Of a DNA stretch of 64,000 nucleotides, positions 53,614-61,865 are shown piece by piece. The notes under the pieces were generated by a model. That model saw only the letters and a program-made list of their open reading frames with translations. It had not been told where the DNA came from and did not search any database. Location of the stretch: positions 2,852,001 through 2,916,000 of the forward strand of contig NZ_CP010429.1 in NCBI RefSeq assembly GCF_000974425.1, given 5' to 3'. The first letter of the stretch is position 1; every line of letters starts with the position of its first letter. A program made the position numbers and the translations under genes. The stretch is from Spirosoma radiotolerans (lineage in GTDB: Bacteria; Bacteroidota; Bacteroidia; Cytophagales; Spirosomataceae).

Positions 53614-54762
53614 TTATTGACAGGGTTTTCCGTTAATGGTGATTTGCTGGCCGCTTACTTGGTAGGTAGCCTCTAGAATGGTACAGATCCATTGTAGTTT
53701 TTTCTGGAGTGGTTCATCGCCCAGGGTAGCCGACAGACTGCAATTCGCCATGACTTCCCGGTCAAAGACGATAGATACACCATATGCTTTTTCTAGTGAA
53801 GAAAATACAGTTGCGATGGGTGTTGCTTTAAAGTCAAAGGAGGGATGAACGTTTGGTGTTTTTACTTCCGTCCGGGTCAGGCGGGCATCTGTTCGCTCGT
53901 AGGTTGCTTGTTGATTGGGCATCAGCACCATCCCTGTCAGTTCGAGGTTATTTTGTAGTACATTAGCTTTTGGATCTGTTTGCGCGAAAACAGCAACTTT
54001 TCCGGTTCTGACCACTACAATTACCTGCTCAGCTTTCTGATGAGCTTTTATAGTAAAACTGGTTCCTAGAACTTTCGTAACCAGGCCGTTGGCATACACG
54101 AAGAAGGGCTTCCTTGGCTCTTTGGTTACTTCAAAGAAAGCTTCTCCCGACATATACACTTCACGCTTGGCACCCACAAATACTCGAGCGTAACGAACCC
54201 GGCTGTTTTTTCGCAGCACCACTGAACTTCCGTCTGGTAGTAACACATGCATGGCAGGTCTGTCAGTATTGGCAATTGATATCAATTGGTCTGATTGGAC
54301 TGACAGATCACTTGGTGAATTGGTTTTCCCGACCTGATGAGTACTATATTGCTTGGTATACTGCGTATAGGTAAACCAGCACAGACCCAACAAGAGCACA
54401 ATTGACGCTGCGACTACCCAGCGGTAGAAGACAGGATATTGAACCTGAATTATTTTGGGCCTAGTTAATGCTTCCTGGTGCTTAGCTCTACTCAGCACTT
54501 GCTGTACCCGATCCTGGATATCTTGCTTTGATAAAGTTTCCGGTCGGCCCTGAATCGCTAGTATCGTTAAGCGAGCCTGCTCCAACACTTCTTGGCCTAT
54601 AGGATCATTCTTAACCAAACTCTCCCAGTAACCGTCATCTTCCGGAGCCTGGCCAATAGCCCATTGAACAAATCGAGGATTTTCTAAAAACTGCTCGTAG
54701 AGTTTGTCTCTTTGTTGCATGCTAATCTTGTCATGATTAAACTCTTCAGTGCTATTATCCAA
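53614..54762 (-). CDS. FecR-family anti-sigma factor (DUF4974 C-terminus)
   Basis: A 382-residue inner-membrane protein. An N-terminal cytoplasmic sigma-binding part (about 1-108), one membrane helix (about 112-132; WVVAASIVLLLGLCWFTY), the periplasmic FecR domain (VLLPDGSSVVLRKNSRVRYAR, GEAFFEVTKEPRKPFFVYA, VLGTSFTIKAH) and the DUF4974 domain that meets the STN domain of SusC (FKATPIATVFSSLEKAYGVSIVFD). It holds the sigma factor until SusC is loaded. A start at 54720 (MQQRDKLYEQF) is possible. It is the first gene of the locus, while its sigma gene lies last, 10 kb away. Confidence 0.93.
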   Translation of the reverse strand: MDNSTEEFNHDKISMQQRDKLYEQFLENPRFVQWAIGQAPEDDGYWESLVKNDPIGQEVLEQARLTILAIQGRPETLSKQDIQDRVQQVLSRAKHQEALTRPKIIQVQYPVFYRWVVAASIVLLLGLCWFTYTQYTKQYSTHQVGKTNSPSDLSVQSDQLISIANTDRPAMHVLLPDGSSVVLRKNSRVRYARVFVGAKREVYMSGEAFFEVTKEPRKPFFVYANGLVTKVLGTSFTIKAHQKAEQVIVVVRTGKVAVFAQTDPKANVLQNNLELTGMVLMPNQQATYERTDARLTRTEVKTPNVHPSFDFKATPIATVFSSLEKAYGVSIVFDREVMANCSLSATLGDEPLQKKLQWICTILEATYQVSGQQITINGKPCQ

Positions 54763-55029
54763 ACGAGGATGCTTACATACTCACTTAATGAATTTTTTTT
54801 AGAAAAAGTGGAAATGTGCTGAGCACTATTTGGCACGGTATGAATAAAAAAATTAAGTCTGATGGGGAAGCTTAGGAGTAATTCGAAGGGTTGAACTGAA
54901 GCCCCGGTAAACCGTAGTAAGTCCATTTTTTCTTATTAATTAAATAAAAATGGAGTTGACAATAGCTTGCTTCAGACGTCAACTGAAGGAATGAGGATAC
55001 GGGCAGAACCGGCCCGCTTATGGTGATTA
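54763..55029. other. Intergenic region upstream of the FecR locus
   Basis: No gene seen. Contains GTGCTGAGCAC near 54816-54826, a small odd palindrome about 55 bp before the FecR ATG, and AT-rich DNA on both sides. This region should hold the promoter for the second locus but no TAnnTTTG was identified. Confidence 0.4.
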
Positions 55030-55626
55030 TGCCCTGAACCCAATAAAGTGAGCCAGTGAAAAGTAGAGTAAAACACTTAAATTTCACTAGGAATTGGAAA
55101 GAGAAATGAAAGCAGCACGATTTTCCGAATCGCAGATCGTGGCGAGCGCACCGGCGCCCCGGTCTTAAACAGCTAGACAGCGGTCAGACGGTCGCTCAAA
55201 TTACCCGCGAACATGGCGTCAGTGAAGCCACCTTTTCCAACTGGTCAAGCGCTATGGCAAACCGGAGCGGTTAGGGAGCGAAAATAGGTGGTCCGCCACC
55301 GCGGCCTGAATTTATTAATCAGGCTTTGCAGGATTGGTGTAAAGATCAGTCAATTGAATTGTGTTGGATTGAACGGCAGCGGCCGACCGTCGGGTAACCC
55401 CACCCAAAACGCTTATATTGAGCGTTTCAACGGGACCTTTCGTCGAGAGGTTTTGGACGCTCACATTTTCACAAGTACTCGGCAAGTACGGCGCGTAGTG
55501 GATGAGTGGCTGGTGGAGTACAACACGGAACGTCCTCAGCAGGCTTTGAAATTTATGACGCCCGTTGAATATCGACAGGCGGCTTAAATTCCAGTCAAAA
55601 CTGGCTCATCAAACGGGGTAAGGACA
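55030..55626 (+). mobile_element. Internally deleted IS3-family insertion element
   Basis: Bounded by related inverted repeats: TGCCCTGAACCC...TGAGCCAGT at 55030-55057, and, on the other strand, TGTCCTTACCCC...TGAGCCAGT at 55626-55600. About 600 bp remain, against a usual 1.2-1.3 kb. It holds the start of an orfA-type helix-turn-helix protein joined to the C-terminal third of an orfB-type integrase. No target-site duplication could be identified. Confidence 0.75.
55106..55587 (+). pseudogene. IS3-type transposase remnant (orfA start fused to orfB end)
   Basis: The left part reads MKAARFSESQIVA, then, after a frameshift, LDSGQTVAQITREHGVSEAT, the helix-turn-helix of IS3 orfA. From about 55295 it reads RPEFINQALQDWCKDQSIEL, then, after another frameshift, NPTQNAYIERFNGTFRREVL and ERPQQALKFMTPVEY, the end of the orfB integrase with its third catalytic acid (Glu in YIERFNG). 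Most of orfB, including the first two acids, is deleted. The open frame 55288-55587 (99 codons) is only the surviving tail and is not a working gene. Confidence 0.82.
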
Positions 55627-55678
55627 CACTCACTCTATAAGCGTGTTAGTAAAACCCTCTTATTTTAACCAGAAATAC

Positions 55679-55708
55679 AGCCTCGATTAGTCATGACTCA
55701 TCAAGGCT
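55679..55708 (-). terminator. Palindromic hairpin after the VOC gene
   Basis: A 30-base near-palindrome with AGTCATGACT in the centre and AGCCT/AGGCT at the ends; 26 of 30 positions are symmetric. It starts 3 bases after the minus-strand stop codon. A weak T-rich tract (GTATTTCT) follows. Confidence 0.55.
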
Positions 55709-55711
55709 AGC

Positions 55712-56098
55712 TTATTTCTTGTTGAACCATTGAATGTACTCCAATAGGTTGTTATCCGGATCGCTAAAATAAACCCATGTTTCCTCTCCCTCGATGAGCA
55801 GCGGGCCTTTAACAATGGGAATGCCTTTCGCTTGTAGATCAGCAACGGCACTAGCCATGTCCAACACCTCCAGACAGTAATGAGGACAGAAGGGTTTGCG
55901 GATGGTGGGAATAATGTACTCATTGACTAAATCTTGAATGAGTTCTAGGCGCGCCGTGCCTAGCGACACAAACGCATATTCTTCCTGCTCTTGCTGATTG
56001 ATGGCTCGGTGATCGAGCTGAAAACCTAGCTTTTGGGTATAGAAATGAATGGCCTCATCCATACTTTTGACTTGAAATCCACAGTGGTCTGCCTTCAT
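55712..56098 (-). CDS. VOC-family (glyoxalase/bleomycin-resistance fold) protein
   Basis: A 128-residue protein of normal single-VOC length with two beta-alpha-beta modules. The likely metal ligands are His in MKADHCGFQV (residue 5), Glu in ARLELIQD, His in CPHYCLEV and Glu in NNLLEYIQWF. The ligand pattern is that of lactoylglutathione lyase, which detoxifies methylglyoxal, but the superfamily also includes dioxygenases and resistance proteins. Stand-alone gene next to an IS remnant; no partner. Confidence 0.88.
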   Translation of the reverse strand: MKADHCGFQVKSMDEAIHFYTQKLGFQLDHRAINQQEQEEYAFVSLGTARLELIQDLVNEYIIPTIRKPFCPHYCLEVLDMASAVADLQAKGIPIVKGPLLIEGEETWVYFSDPDNNLLEYIQWFNKK

Positions 56099-56263
56099 GC
56101 TAAGGAGTTAGTAAAGAAAATGTAGTGGTTAAAGGGGCAAAAGTAGGCTACCACCGGCTAGAAAGCAGATGCTGTATTGGCCAGTTATGAACTGATATTA
56201 CCTTACTGATTCTGTCAAATAGCCCGCGGTGGCATGCCACTTGACAAGTACTCAAAAACAATT

Positions 56264-56310
56264 ATCTCGAATAAGGCTCCTCAAAATGAGATAGTTACTG
56301 AATGGCTGTA
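56264..56310 (+). repeat. Dispersed intergenic repeat, copy 9
   Basis: ATCTCGAATAAGGCTCC, then AATGAGATAG and GAATGGCTGTATAGGGGC. The ATCTC/GAGAT ends of the first stem match. It shares the ATCTCGAATAA start with copy 10. Confidence 0.6.
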
Positions 56311-56532
56311 TAGGGGCTTAGATATTACTCAATCTCGGCCACCCAAACAGATTTTCCATGGGCAGTTGCGGCTGCCCAATTAGAACGATTACTATAGATT
56401 ATGGTCCCGCGACCCTTGCTTTGTAATCCTGCTGGCAGATAAGTCAGACAACTAATCGTGCTAATCAAATAATTGACCGTTTAGCAACACTTTTTGATCG
56501 GTGACCCATCAGCCAGCACTTACCGCTATCTC

Positions 56533-56540
56533 TACCTTTG
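56533..56540 (+). promoter_or_regulatory. Candidate -7 promoter element TACCTTTG
   Basis: Perfect TAnnTTTG match 25 bp before the PEBP ATG; same octamer as at 21800 and 28388. Confidence 0.5.
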
Positions 56541-56565
56541 CCCGGTAATCTAAAACAATAAGCTG

Positions 56566-57090
56566 ATGATAAACCTAGCTGATGAGCTACTGAATGACCA
56601 GGCCAGCGCACGCTCATTCACCTTAAAAAGTAATGAACTGGGTGGGCAACTGGCCCAGCAACACTATAGCAATGGGATGGAATTTGCTGGCCAAAACCAG
56701 TCCCCACAGCTTTTCTGGGAGAACCCGCCCCAGCACACCAAAGCGTTTGCGGTGACCATGTATGACTTAGACGCACCAACGGGTAGCGGGTTATGGCATT
56801 GGGTGGTCTTCAACATACCGGCAGGGGTCCATGAACTCAAGGCGGATGCCGGAGACCCGACTCAAAATTTGCTGCCCCAGGGAGCCGTACAAAGTAAGTC
56901 AGATTTAGGCGTTCCTGGCTATGTAGGGGCCGCCCCGCCAAAAGGACCCGCTCATCGGTATTTAATTACCGTCTATGCCCTCTCCCAAAACCTGGCGTTG
57001 GATCAGCAGGCCACCCCAGCTTTGGTAGGATTTAGTATGCATTATGTTACATTAGCTAAAGCCTCCTTACTGGTTTATGGGCAAAAGTAA
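56566..57090 (+). CDS. YbhB/YbcL-family (PEBP, Raf-kinase-inhibitor-like) protein
   Basis: A 174-residue cytoplasmic protein of usual length. The conserved ligand-binding motifs are NQSPQLFWENPP, MYDLDAPTGSGLWHWVVFNIP (the D-x-D-x-P and W-H pocket) and GPAHRYLITVYAL. Family members bind phospholipids or small anions in bacteria; their role is not settled. It is followed 57 bp later by an AraC gene and then a DinB gene in the same direction. The trio may be one unit. Confidence 0.92.
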   Translation: MINLADELLNDQASARSFTLKSNELGGQLAQQHYSNGMEFAGQNQSPQLFWENPPQHTKAFAVTMYDLDAPTGSGLWHWVVFNIPAGVHELKADAGDPTQNLLPQGAVQSKSDLGVPGYVGAAPPKGPAHRYLITVYALSQNLALDQQATPALVGFSMHYVTLAKASLLVYGQK

Positions 57091-57147
57091 TAATTGTAAG
57101 TAGGGTATTTTGGGACGTTTTGCCATGATTGGAAACAAGTTAAACCC

Positions 57148-58038
57148 ATGAACACACATACTACCCAAAGCATACGGCGGTCCTCCAGTCTGGTAGCAGA
57201 AGTTGAGTCGATTGCCATCTGTCACTATGCGTCTCAAGCAGGCAGCATCAAGAATCAGATTACGCTCCGTCAGAATCTGTTCAGTTTCCTGCTGGAAGGG
57301 GAAAAAACGGTTTATTATGCGGGGACAAGCGTACAAATCAAGCCGGGTCAGTTTCTATTGCTTTCAGCCGGAAACTGCTTGATGAGTGAAAAGACGGCGG
57401 GCAAGTCCGGACGCTATCAAAGCTTGTTGATCTCCTTTGATAACAACCTGCTGGCTGATTTTTTCATTCGGCATTCGCAGACTCTTCAAACGTCCATTGA
57501 CAAGGGGCATGAGGAGCCTTTTCTCCAGTTTGAGCAAGACAGTTTTCTAGCCAATTACCTTGAATCACTCCATCAACTATTGGGCGTTGATGGGTCAATA
57601 TCACCGGGTATGCGAGCGGTTAAATTGGAGGAGTTGCTGTTGTATTTGAATCAAACCCATCCTGGCCATTTACAAAGGCTGCATCTGAAAAGCCAGGAAG
57701 CTACCGATGAACTCCTGATTCGCCAGGCGGTGAGCGCCAGTCTGGATCACCCGGTCACGCTTGAAGAACTCGCCTTCCTGTGCCATGTCAGCTTATCGAC
57801 GTTCAAACGGCGTTTCGCCCATCTCTATGGCAACTCGCCAACCAAATGGTTTCTGGAGAAACGGATGCAGAAAGCAGCCCGGTTGCTCAGACAGGACAAG
57901 TTGAAAGCGAGCGAAATTTACAACGAGCTGGGCTATGAAAATCTGTCGAGCTTTATTCAATCCTTCAAACAGCTCTATGGCATGACGCCTAAGCAGTACC
58001 AAGTGTCAACTTTAGCGGGGACCGACCCTAATCCATAA
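57148..58038 (+). CDS. AraC-family transcriptional regulator
   Basis: A 296-residue regulator with an N-terminal sensing domain (LFSFLLEGEKTVYYAGTSVQIKPG in part) and a C-terminal double helix-turn-helix (about 185-290): LEELAFLCHVSLSTFKRRFAHLYG and KASEIYNELGYENLSSFIQSFKQLYG, ending TPKQYQVS. This ExsA-like arrangement is common in Bacteroidota small-molecule responders. It lies between PEBP and DinB genes and probably controls one or both. Confidence 0.92.
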   Translation: MNTHTTQSIRRSSSLVAEVESIAICHYASQAGSIKNQITLRQNLFSFLLEGEKTVYYAGTSVQIKPGQFLLLSAGNCLMSEKTAGKSGRYQSLLISFDNNLLADFFIRHSQTLQTSIDKGHEEPFLQFEQDSFLANYLESLHQLLGVDGSISPGMRAVKLEELLLYLNQTHPGHLQRLHLKSQEATDELLIRQAVSASLDHPVTLEELAFLCHVSLSTFKRRFAHLYGNSPTKWFLEKRMQKAARLLRQDKLKASEIYNELGYENLSSFIQSFKQLYGMTPKQYQVSTLAGTDPNP

Positions 58039-58063
58039 AACGTTACCCTATTGATTTATAAAC

Positions 58064-58588
58064 ATGAACAAAGATTATTTTTTGGCATTAGCGGACTATA
58101 ACCTTTGGGTGAGTCGTATAGCAGCCAGTTGGTTAAATGAGCTGACCGACGACCAGTGGAATCAGGTTATTCCCAGCAGCTTTGACAGTGTCAAACAAAC
58201 GACCCTCCACTTGGTCAGCGCCGAAAAAATCTGGCTGGACTACTGGCAACTGGTTCCCGATCCCGTGTTTTTAATCACCCAATTTGACGGCACCAAAGAG
58301 GATTTGATCCAGATTTGGCTGCAGACCTCTGTGGCTTTAAAACTGTTCATTGAAAGCTACCCGCCGGAGGCTTATCCGCAATCCGTTTGCTTTACATGGC
58401 GGGGGGTGAATTGGCAAATGGCCTTTTGGCAGACGTTTGCTCACTTCATCAACCATGCTACCTATCATCGTGGGCAGCTAGTGACCTTACTGCGTCAAGT
58501 AGGCTTCACCAAGCTGTCTTCTACTGATTTGGCAACTTATTTTCGAGTGCATCCATCCGTTGAGACACTCCTTTTTCCTGATTTATAA
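58064..58588 (+). CDS. DinB-family protein
   Basis: A 174-residue four-helix-bundle protein of DinB length. The metal-binding histidines are in TTLHLVSAEKIW (about residue 49), and FINHATYHRGQ carries two (about residues 130 and 134). Members use mycothiol or bacillithiol as thiol donors or have unknown roles in stress. The 25-bp spacing from the AraC gene supports co-transcription, and a strong terminator follows. Confidence 0.9.
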   Translation: MNKDYFLALADYNLWVSRIAASWLNELTDDQWNQVIPSSFDSVKQTTLHLVSAEKIWLDYWQLVPDPVFLITQFDGTKEDLIQIWLQTSVALKLFIESYPPEAYPQSVCFTWRGVNWQMAFWQTFAHFINHATYHRGQLVTLLRQVGFTKLSSTDLATYFRVHPSVETLLFPDL

Positions 58589-58598
58589 CATTTTAAGC

Positions 58599-58652
58599 AA
58601 CAAACCGTCCCTCTAGAATGATCAAATTGTTTCAGAGGGACGGTTTGTTTTC
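58599..58652 (+). terminator. Rho-independent terminator after the DinB gene
   Basis: AACAAACCGTCCCTCT (58599-58614) and AGAGGGACGGTTTGTT (58634-58649) form a perfect 16-bp stem followed by TT, 10 bp after the stop. The strongest terminator in the window. Confidence 0.85.
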
Positions 58653-58673
58653 GAAAAACATTACTCCAGAAGG

Positions 58674-58740
58674 ATCTCGAATAACGCTCCATGATGAGAC
58701 GGAGTAGCGTTGATGTCTCTGCTTCGTAAACGAGCGATTT
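58674..58740 (+). repeat. Dispersed intergenic repeat, copy 10
   Basis: ATCTCGAATAACGCTCC, ATGAGACGG, GCGTTGATGTCTCTGCTTC, then TAAACGAGCGATTT. Full length, with the GGGCGTTTC end altered. It follows the DinB terminator by 21 bp. Confidence 0.7.
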
Positions 58741-58877
58741 ATGAGCTACTTTTCACCCATTTAGTCTAGGCTTCCTTCAACTTGCTTTTCAGGACAAATG
58801 TGTCTAGGATGCTCTCTACTAAAGAGTAGCCAGACAGACTTTCACAACTGACAGTTGGAAAACTGCATAGGGTCGAG

Positions 58878-61040
58878 TTAGTCAGGTCGCCCCGTTAGCT
58901 GATCCAATAGAAACGCGTAGGTGTCGGCTAGCTTCGCCTGTTCCTGCTCACGCCCCAGCCCCGCACCGTGACCTGATCGGGAATCAACCCGCAGCAGTAT
59001 GGGCTTGCCGCTCGTGCTGGCCGCCTGCAGTCGAGCGGCCATCTTGGCCGACTGCCAGGGCTCAACCCGCCGGTCGTTTATGCCGGTTGTCAGCAGCACG
59101 GCCGGATAGCGAGTGCCGTCTTTCACGTGATGAACAGCGCTCATCTGGTAGAGCCCCCGGAAGCCCAGCGAGTCGGTAGCCGTACCAAACTCCTGGATGT
59201 TGGGTACGCCGTTGGCGGTGGTCTCAAACCGGACGGCATCGAGCATGCCCACGTTGATAATAGCCGCCTTAAACAGATCGGGTCGTTCGGTGATGGCCCG
59301 CCCAATCATAATGCCGCCCGCCGACGTACCTTCCCCGGCCAGGTACCGGGACGCGGTATATCCTTTCCCAATCAGGTATTCAGCGCAGGCAATGAAGTCG
59401 TTCCAGGTGTTGGGCTTGTTGAGTTTTTGGCCGGCAGTATGCCATTCCTGACCGTTTTCACCACCACCCCGCACGTGAGCTACGGCGTACACGCCACCCC
59501 GGTCAAACCAGGCCACGGTCAATGGATTAAAGTAAGGGTAGGCAATCCGGCCATACGAGCCGTAGCCCGTTAGCAGGGTCGGGTTTTTGCCGTTGAGCTT
59601 CAGGCCCCGTTTGTAGACGATCGAAAGCGGTACCATCGTGCCGTCTTTAGCTCTGGCCAGTACCTCATGTGATTCAAGGCCGGCTTTGGCCTCAACCGGG
59701 TGTTTTGGCGCAAAACCTGTGTCGGTGAATCGGCCGGTGGCTGGTTCGTAGAGGTATACCAGGCCGTTACCCGTCCAGGCAGCCGAGGTAATGAAGGCAC
59801 CGGGTAGCAGGTGGTTGGTACCCGCCACGAAACAGGCAGGGACATTCGGTGCCTGGATCCGCTCGGGTTTAGGCGATCCGTCCCAGGTGACACGAAGGGT
59901 TTGGTCCAACCCTCCGCGCATCTGGGAGATATAGAGTCCATCGAGGGCCGGACTCATCGCGTCGAGGACGGCCTCGCTGGGAGCAAGAATGGTTTGGGCA
60001 TGAGCCAAATCAGGGTGGCTTAGACGGGTACGGATGATTTTGAACCGGGGCGCTTCTTTCGAGGTCATCAGGTAAAGCCAGTCTTCGTGGATAACGACCT
60101 GCCGAATCAGGTCAGAACGATCATAGATCTTCTGCCAGGGTACGTTTGGTTGGCTAATGGCGTCAAGGGGAGCGCGATAAACGGTTTCTTCAATGGCATC
60201 ACCGTGTTTGATACGCGCCAGAATATACGGCGAAGGCGTGTGGGTCAGCGTTAATATAATCGGCGTATCAGCTTCGTTAATGGCAACGGCGGGCGATGCA
60301 CCGAAGCCGAGAATAAACTGATCGGTGGCCGGGTCAGTGTTCAGCACGTGACGGAATACCTGCTTCTTTTTCTGGTATTCGGTGGCGGGTGCATCGGCGG
60401 CTAACTGGCGCATGCGGGTGTAAAAGAACGAGTGACCATCGGGGTGCCATTCCGGCCGGGCATATTCCCAGTCCATGCGGTCAATGGTTTCGGGCAAATC
60501 CTGCCGCGTGACGAGGTTGAGAATGTGCAGAGTAGGCTTTTCGGAACCATTAGCGGCAATGGCGTAGGCAATGTAGTTGTCGTCGGGCGAGGGCACAAAA
60601 TAGCTGATGCTGTAGCGCTGCGTACTGGTGTTGAAGTGGCTGGGGTCGACCAGCAAGGTTTCTGTCCCCAGCAATCCCTTGCGTAGAAACAAACTCGGCG
60701 TTTGTTGGCCCGGCAGCGATTTCAGGTACAGGTACTTATCGCCAACTAACCGCTCTACTCGGCCACTGGGCGAGGGTGCGTCGGTGTCTAAGCTAACGAT
60801 GTGCTTCAGCAACTCCTTCCGGCGCGGCAGCCCGTCAAGTGTTGTTCTAGTGTAGTCGCCCTGTCCTTTTAGGTACTGATCCAGCTCGGGGTTCGACGGC
60901 TTCTCCATCCAGCGGTAGGGATCGGTAATTTTATTGCCGAAGTACTCATCTATGACCGGACGAATAGGGGCGACGGGCAGTTGCTGGGCGGTGGCCGTTA
61001 AGGCGACAAGCAGCCAGCTAAGGAGTAAGGGTTGTTTCAT
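58878..61040 (-). CDS. Prolyl oligopeptidase (S9A family)
   Basis: I chose the ATG at 61040, which starts a signal peptide (MKQPLLLSWLLVALTATAQQ), 720 residues; the frame upstream of it is not peptide-like. The N-terminal propeller starts with EYFGNKITDPYRWME, the standard S9A start. The hydrolase domain has Ser in GEGTSAGGIMIG (about 571), Asp in TTGINDRRVEPWQ (about 655) and His in SRSGHGAGLGRE (about 691). These enzymes cleave short peptides after proline. Export is indicated by the signal peptide. No operon partner. Confidence 0.94.
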   Translation of the reverse strand: MKQPLLLSWLLVALTATAQQLPVAPIRPVIDEYFGNKITDPYRWMEKPSNPELDQYLKGQGDYTRTTLDGLPRRKELLKHIVSLDTDAPSPSGRVERLVGDKYLYLKSLPGQQTPSLFLRKGLLGTETLLVDPSHFNTSTQRYSISYFVPSPDDNYIAYAIAANGSEKPTLHILNLVTRQDLPETIDRMDWEYARPEWHPDGHSFFYTRMRQLAADAPATEYQKKKQVFRHVLNTDPATDQFILGFGASPAVAINEADTPIILTLTHTPSPYILARIKHGDAIEETVYRAPLDAISQPNVPWQKIYDRSDLIRQVVIHEDWLYLMTSKEAPRFKIIRTRLSHPDLAHAQTILAPSEAVLDAMSPALDGLYISQMRGGLDQTLRVTWDGSPKPERIQAPNVPACFVAGTNHLLPGAFITSAAWTGNGLVYLYEPATGRFTDTGFAPKHPVEAKAGLESHEVLARAKDGTMVPLSIVYKRGLKLNGKNPTLLTGYGSYGRIAYPYFNPLTVAWFDRGGVYAVAHVRGGGENGQEWHTAGQKLNKPNTWNDFIACAEYLIGKGYTASRYLAGEGTSAGGIMIGRAITERPDLFKAAIINVGMLDAVRFETTANGVPNIQEFGTATDSLGFRGLYQMSAVHHVKDGTRYPAVLLTTGINDRRVEPWQSAKMAARLQAASTSGKPILLRVDSRSGHGAGLGREQEQAKLADTYAFLLDQLTGRPD

Positions 61041-61442
61041 GAATCTGAGGGTAAAAGTAGCGGTGCATCGCCACGTATGCGACTGATAGCCGGTACGCCG
61101 TGGTTCGAACGTCGGCCCGGCGGCATTCCGGAGCGGGACCACTGGACAGATAGTAAAATCACTGGCTCTTAAAACATGCTTTAACTAGGTGGATCGGATG
61201 TTCTTTCTCATCTGAGGTAGGATTGTTTTTGTGAGATGGTTAGCAATACCCTGGAAAGAGGGGGCTGACCTCTACTGACAACTCTGAAATCACTTCGATT
61301 TTTAAAGTACGGTCGTTGTGTTTGGCCATACTGCTTAAAAGCAACCGCTCCTAAGACCATTTACACAGATACCTGTCTCAACCCAGGTAGGCCACTGGCC
61401 AACTTCGATAAAGAGTTGGCCAGAGTAGACTAGAAGTCAGGA
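61041..61442. other. Intergenic region between PLAT and prolyl oligopeptidase genes
   Basis: Contains the only minus-oriented copy of the dispersed repeat (61164-61237). Otherwise nothing recognised. Confidence 0.45.
61164..61237 (-). repeat. Dispersed intergenic repeat, copy 11 (minus orientation)
   Basis: Read on the minus strand: ATCTCACAAAAACAATCC, then ATGAGAAAG, CATCCGATCC and GTTTTAAGAGCC. A diverged copy, accepted because the ATCTCA/TGAGA ends and the order of blocks are kept. Confidence 0.45.
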
Positions 61443-61865
61443 TTACCATAAAAACTGGTTAGTTACGGCAAAAGCCGATTCGTTTAATACCTCAGGTTGC
61501 ACACTGGTCAGCCTTGCAAAAACCCAGTTAGTATGTGAGGTAGGATTGATCCATTGGTTGTAAGGTAGCTTATACAACTGGCGCGAGCTAACTCGGCATA
61601 TATAGGCTGTTTCCAGCAACCATTCAGGACCTACTTCATCCGCTTTCTTGACGCGTAGTTCCAAGCCGGTGATGTCTCCAAATGAATCATCAAACTCCAG
61701 CTTGTAATAGTCTTGGCTACCTTGTTCCCGGTCATCTACATTGGGTAAGTCTAAAACGCGCCAGGCACTGGCCCCGTGAGTGCCTAAAATTCGGGCTTCA
61801 ACATCGGCATTCGTACCCGCCTTGGGCTTGCGGGGAGTTTGCAACATAATTGTGTATTTGGACAT
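61443..61865 (-). CDS. PLAT/LH2-domain protein
   Basis: The ATG at 61865 (MSKYTIMLQTPRK) gives 140 residues; 40 residues upstream in the frame are not conserved in style. The sequence has the PLAT order: AGTNADVEARILGTHG, WRVLDLP, REQGSQDYYKLEF and GPEWLLETAYI, with the GPEW segment that marks the domain in lipoxygenases and bacterial lipases. PLAT domains bind membranes or partner proteins, often with calcium. Here the domain stands alone with no signal peptide and no catalytic partner nearby. Confidence 0.8.
   Translation of the reverse strand: MSKYTIMLQTPRKPKAGTNADVEARILGTHGASAWRVLDLPNVDDREQGSQDYYKLEFDDSFGDITGLELRVKKADEVGPEWLLETAYICRVSSRQLYKLPYNQWINPTSHTNWVFARLTSVQPEVLNESAFAVTNQFLW

Larger units (their letters stand above)
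56099..56565. other. Intergenic region between divergent VOC and PEBP genes
   Basis: Contains one copy of the dispersed repeat (56264-56310) and a TACCTTTG -7 element (56533-56540). GCGGTGGCATGCCAC near 56226-56240 holds the palindrome GTGGCATGCCAC. No gene accepted. Confidence 0.5.
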
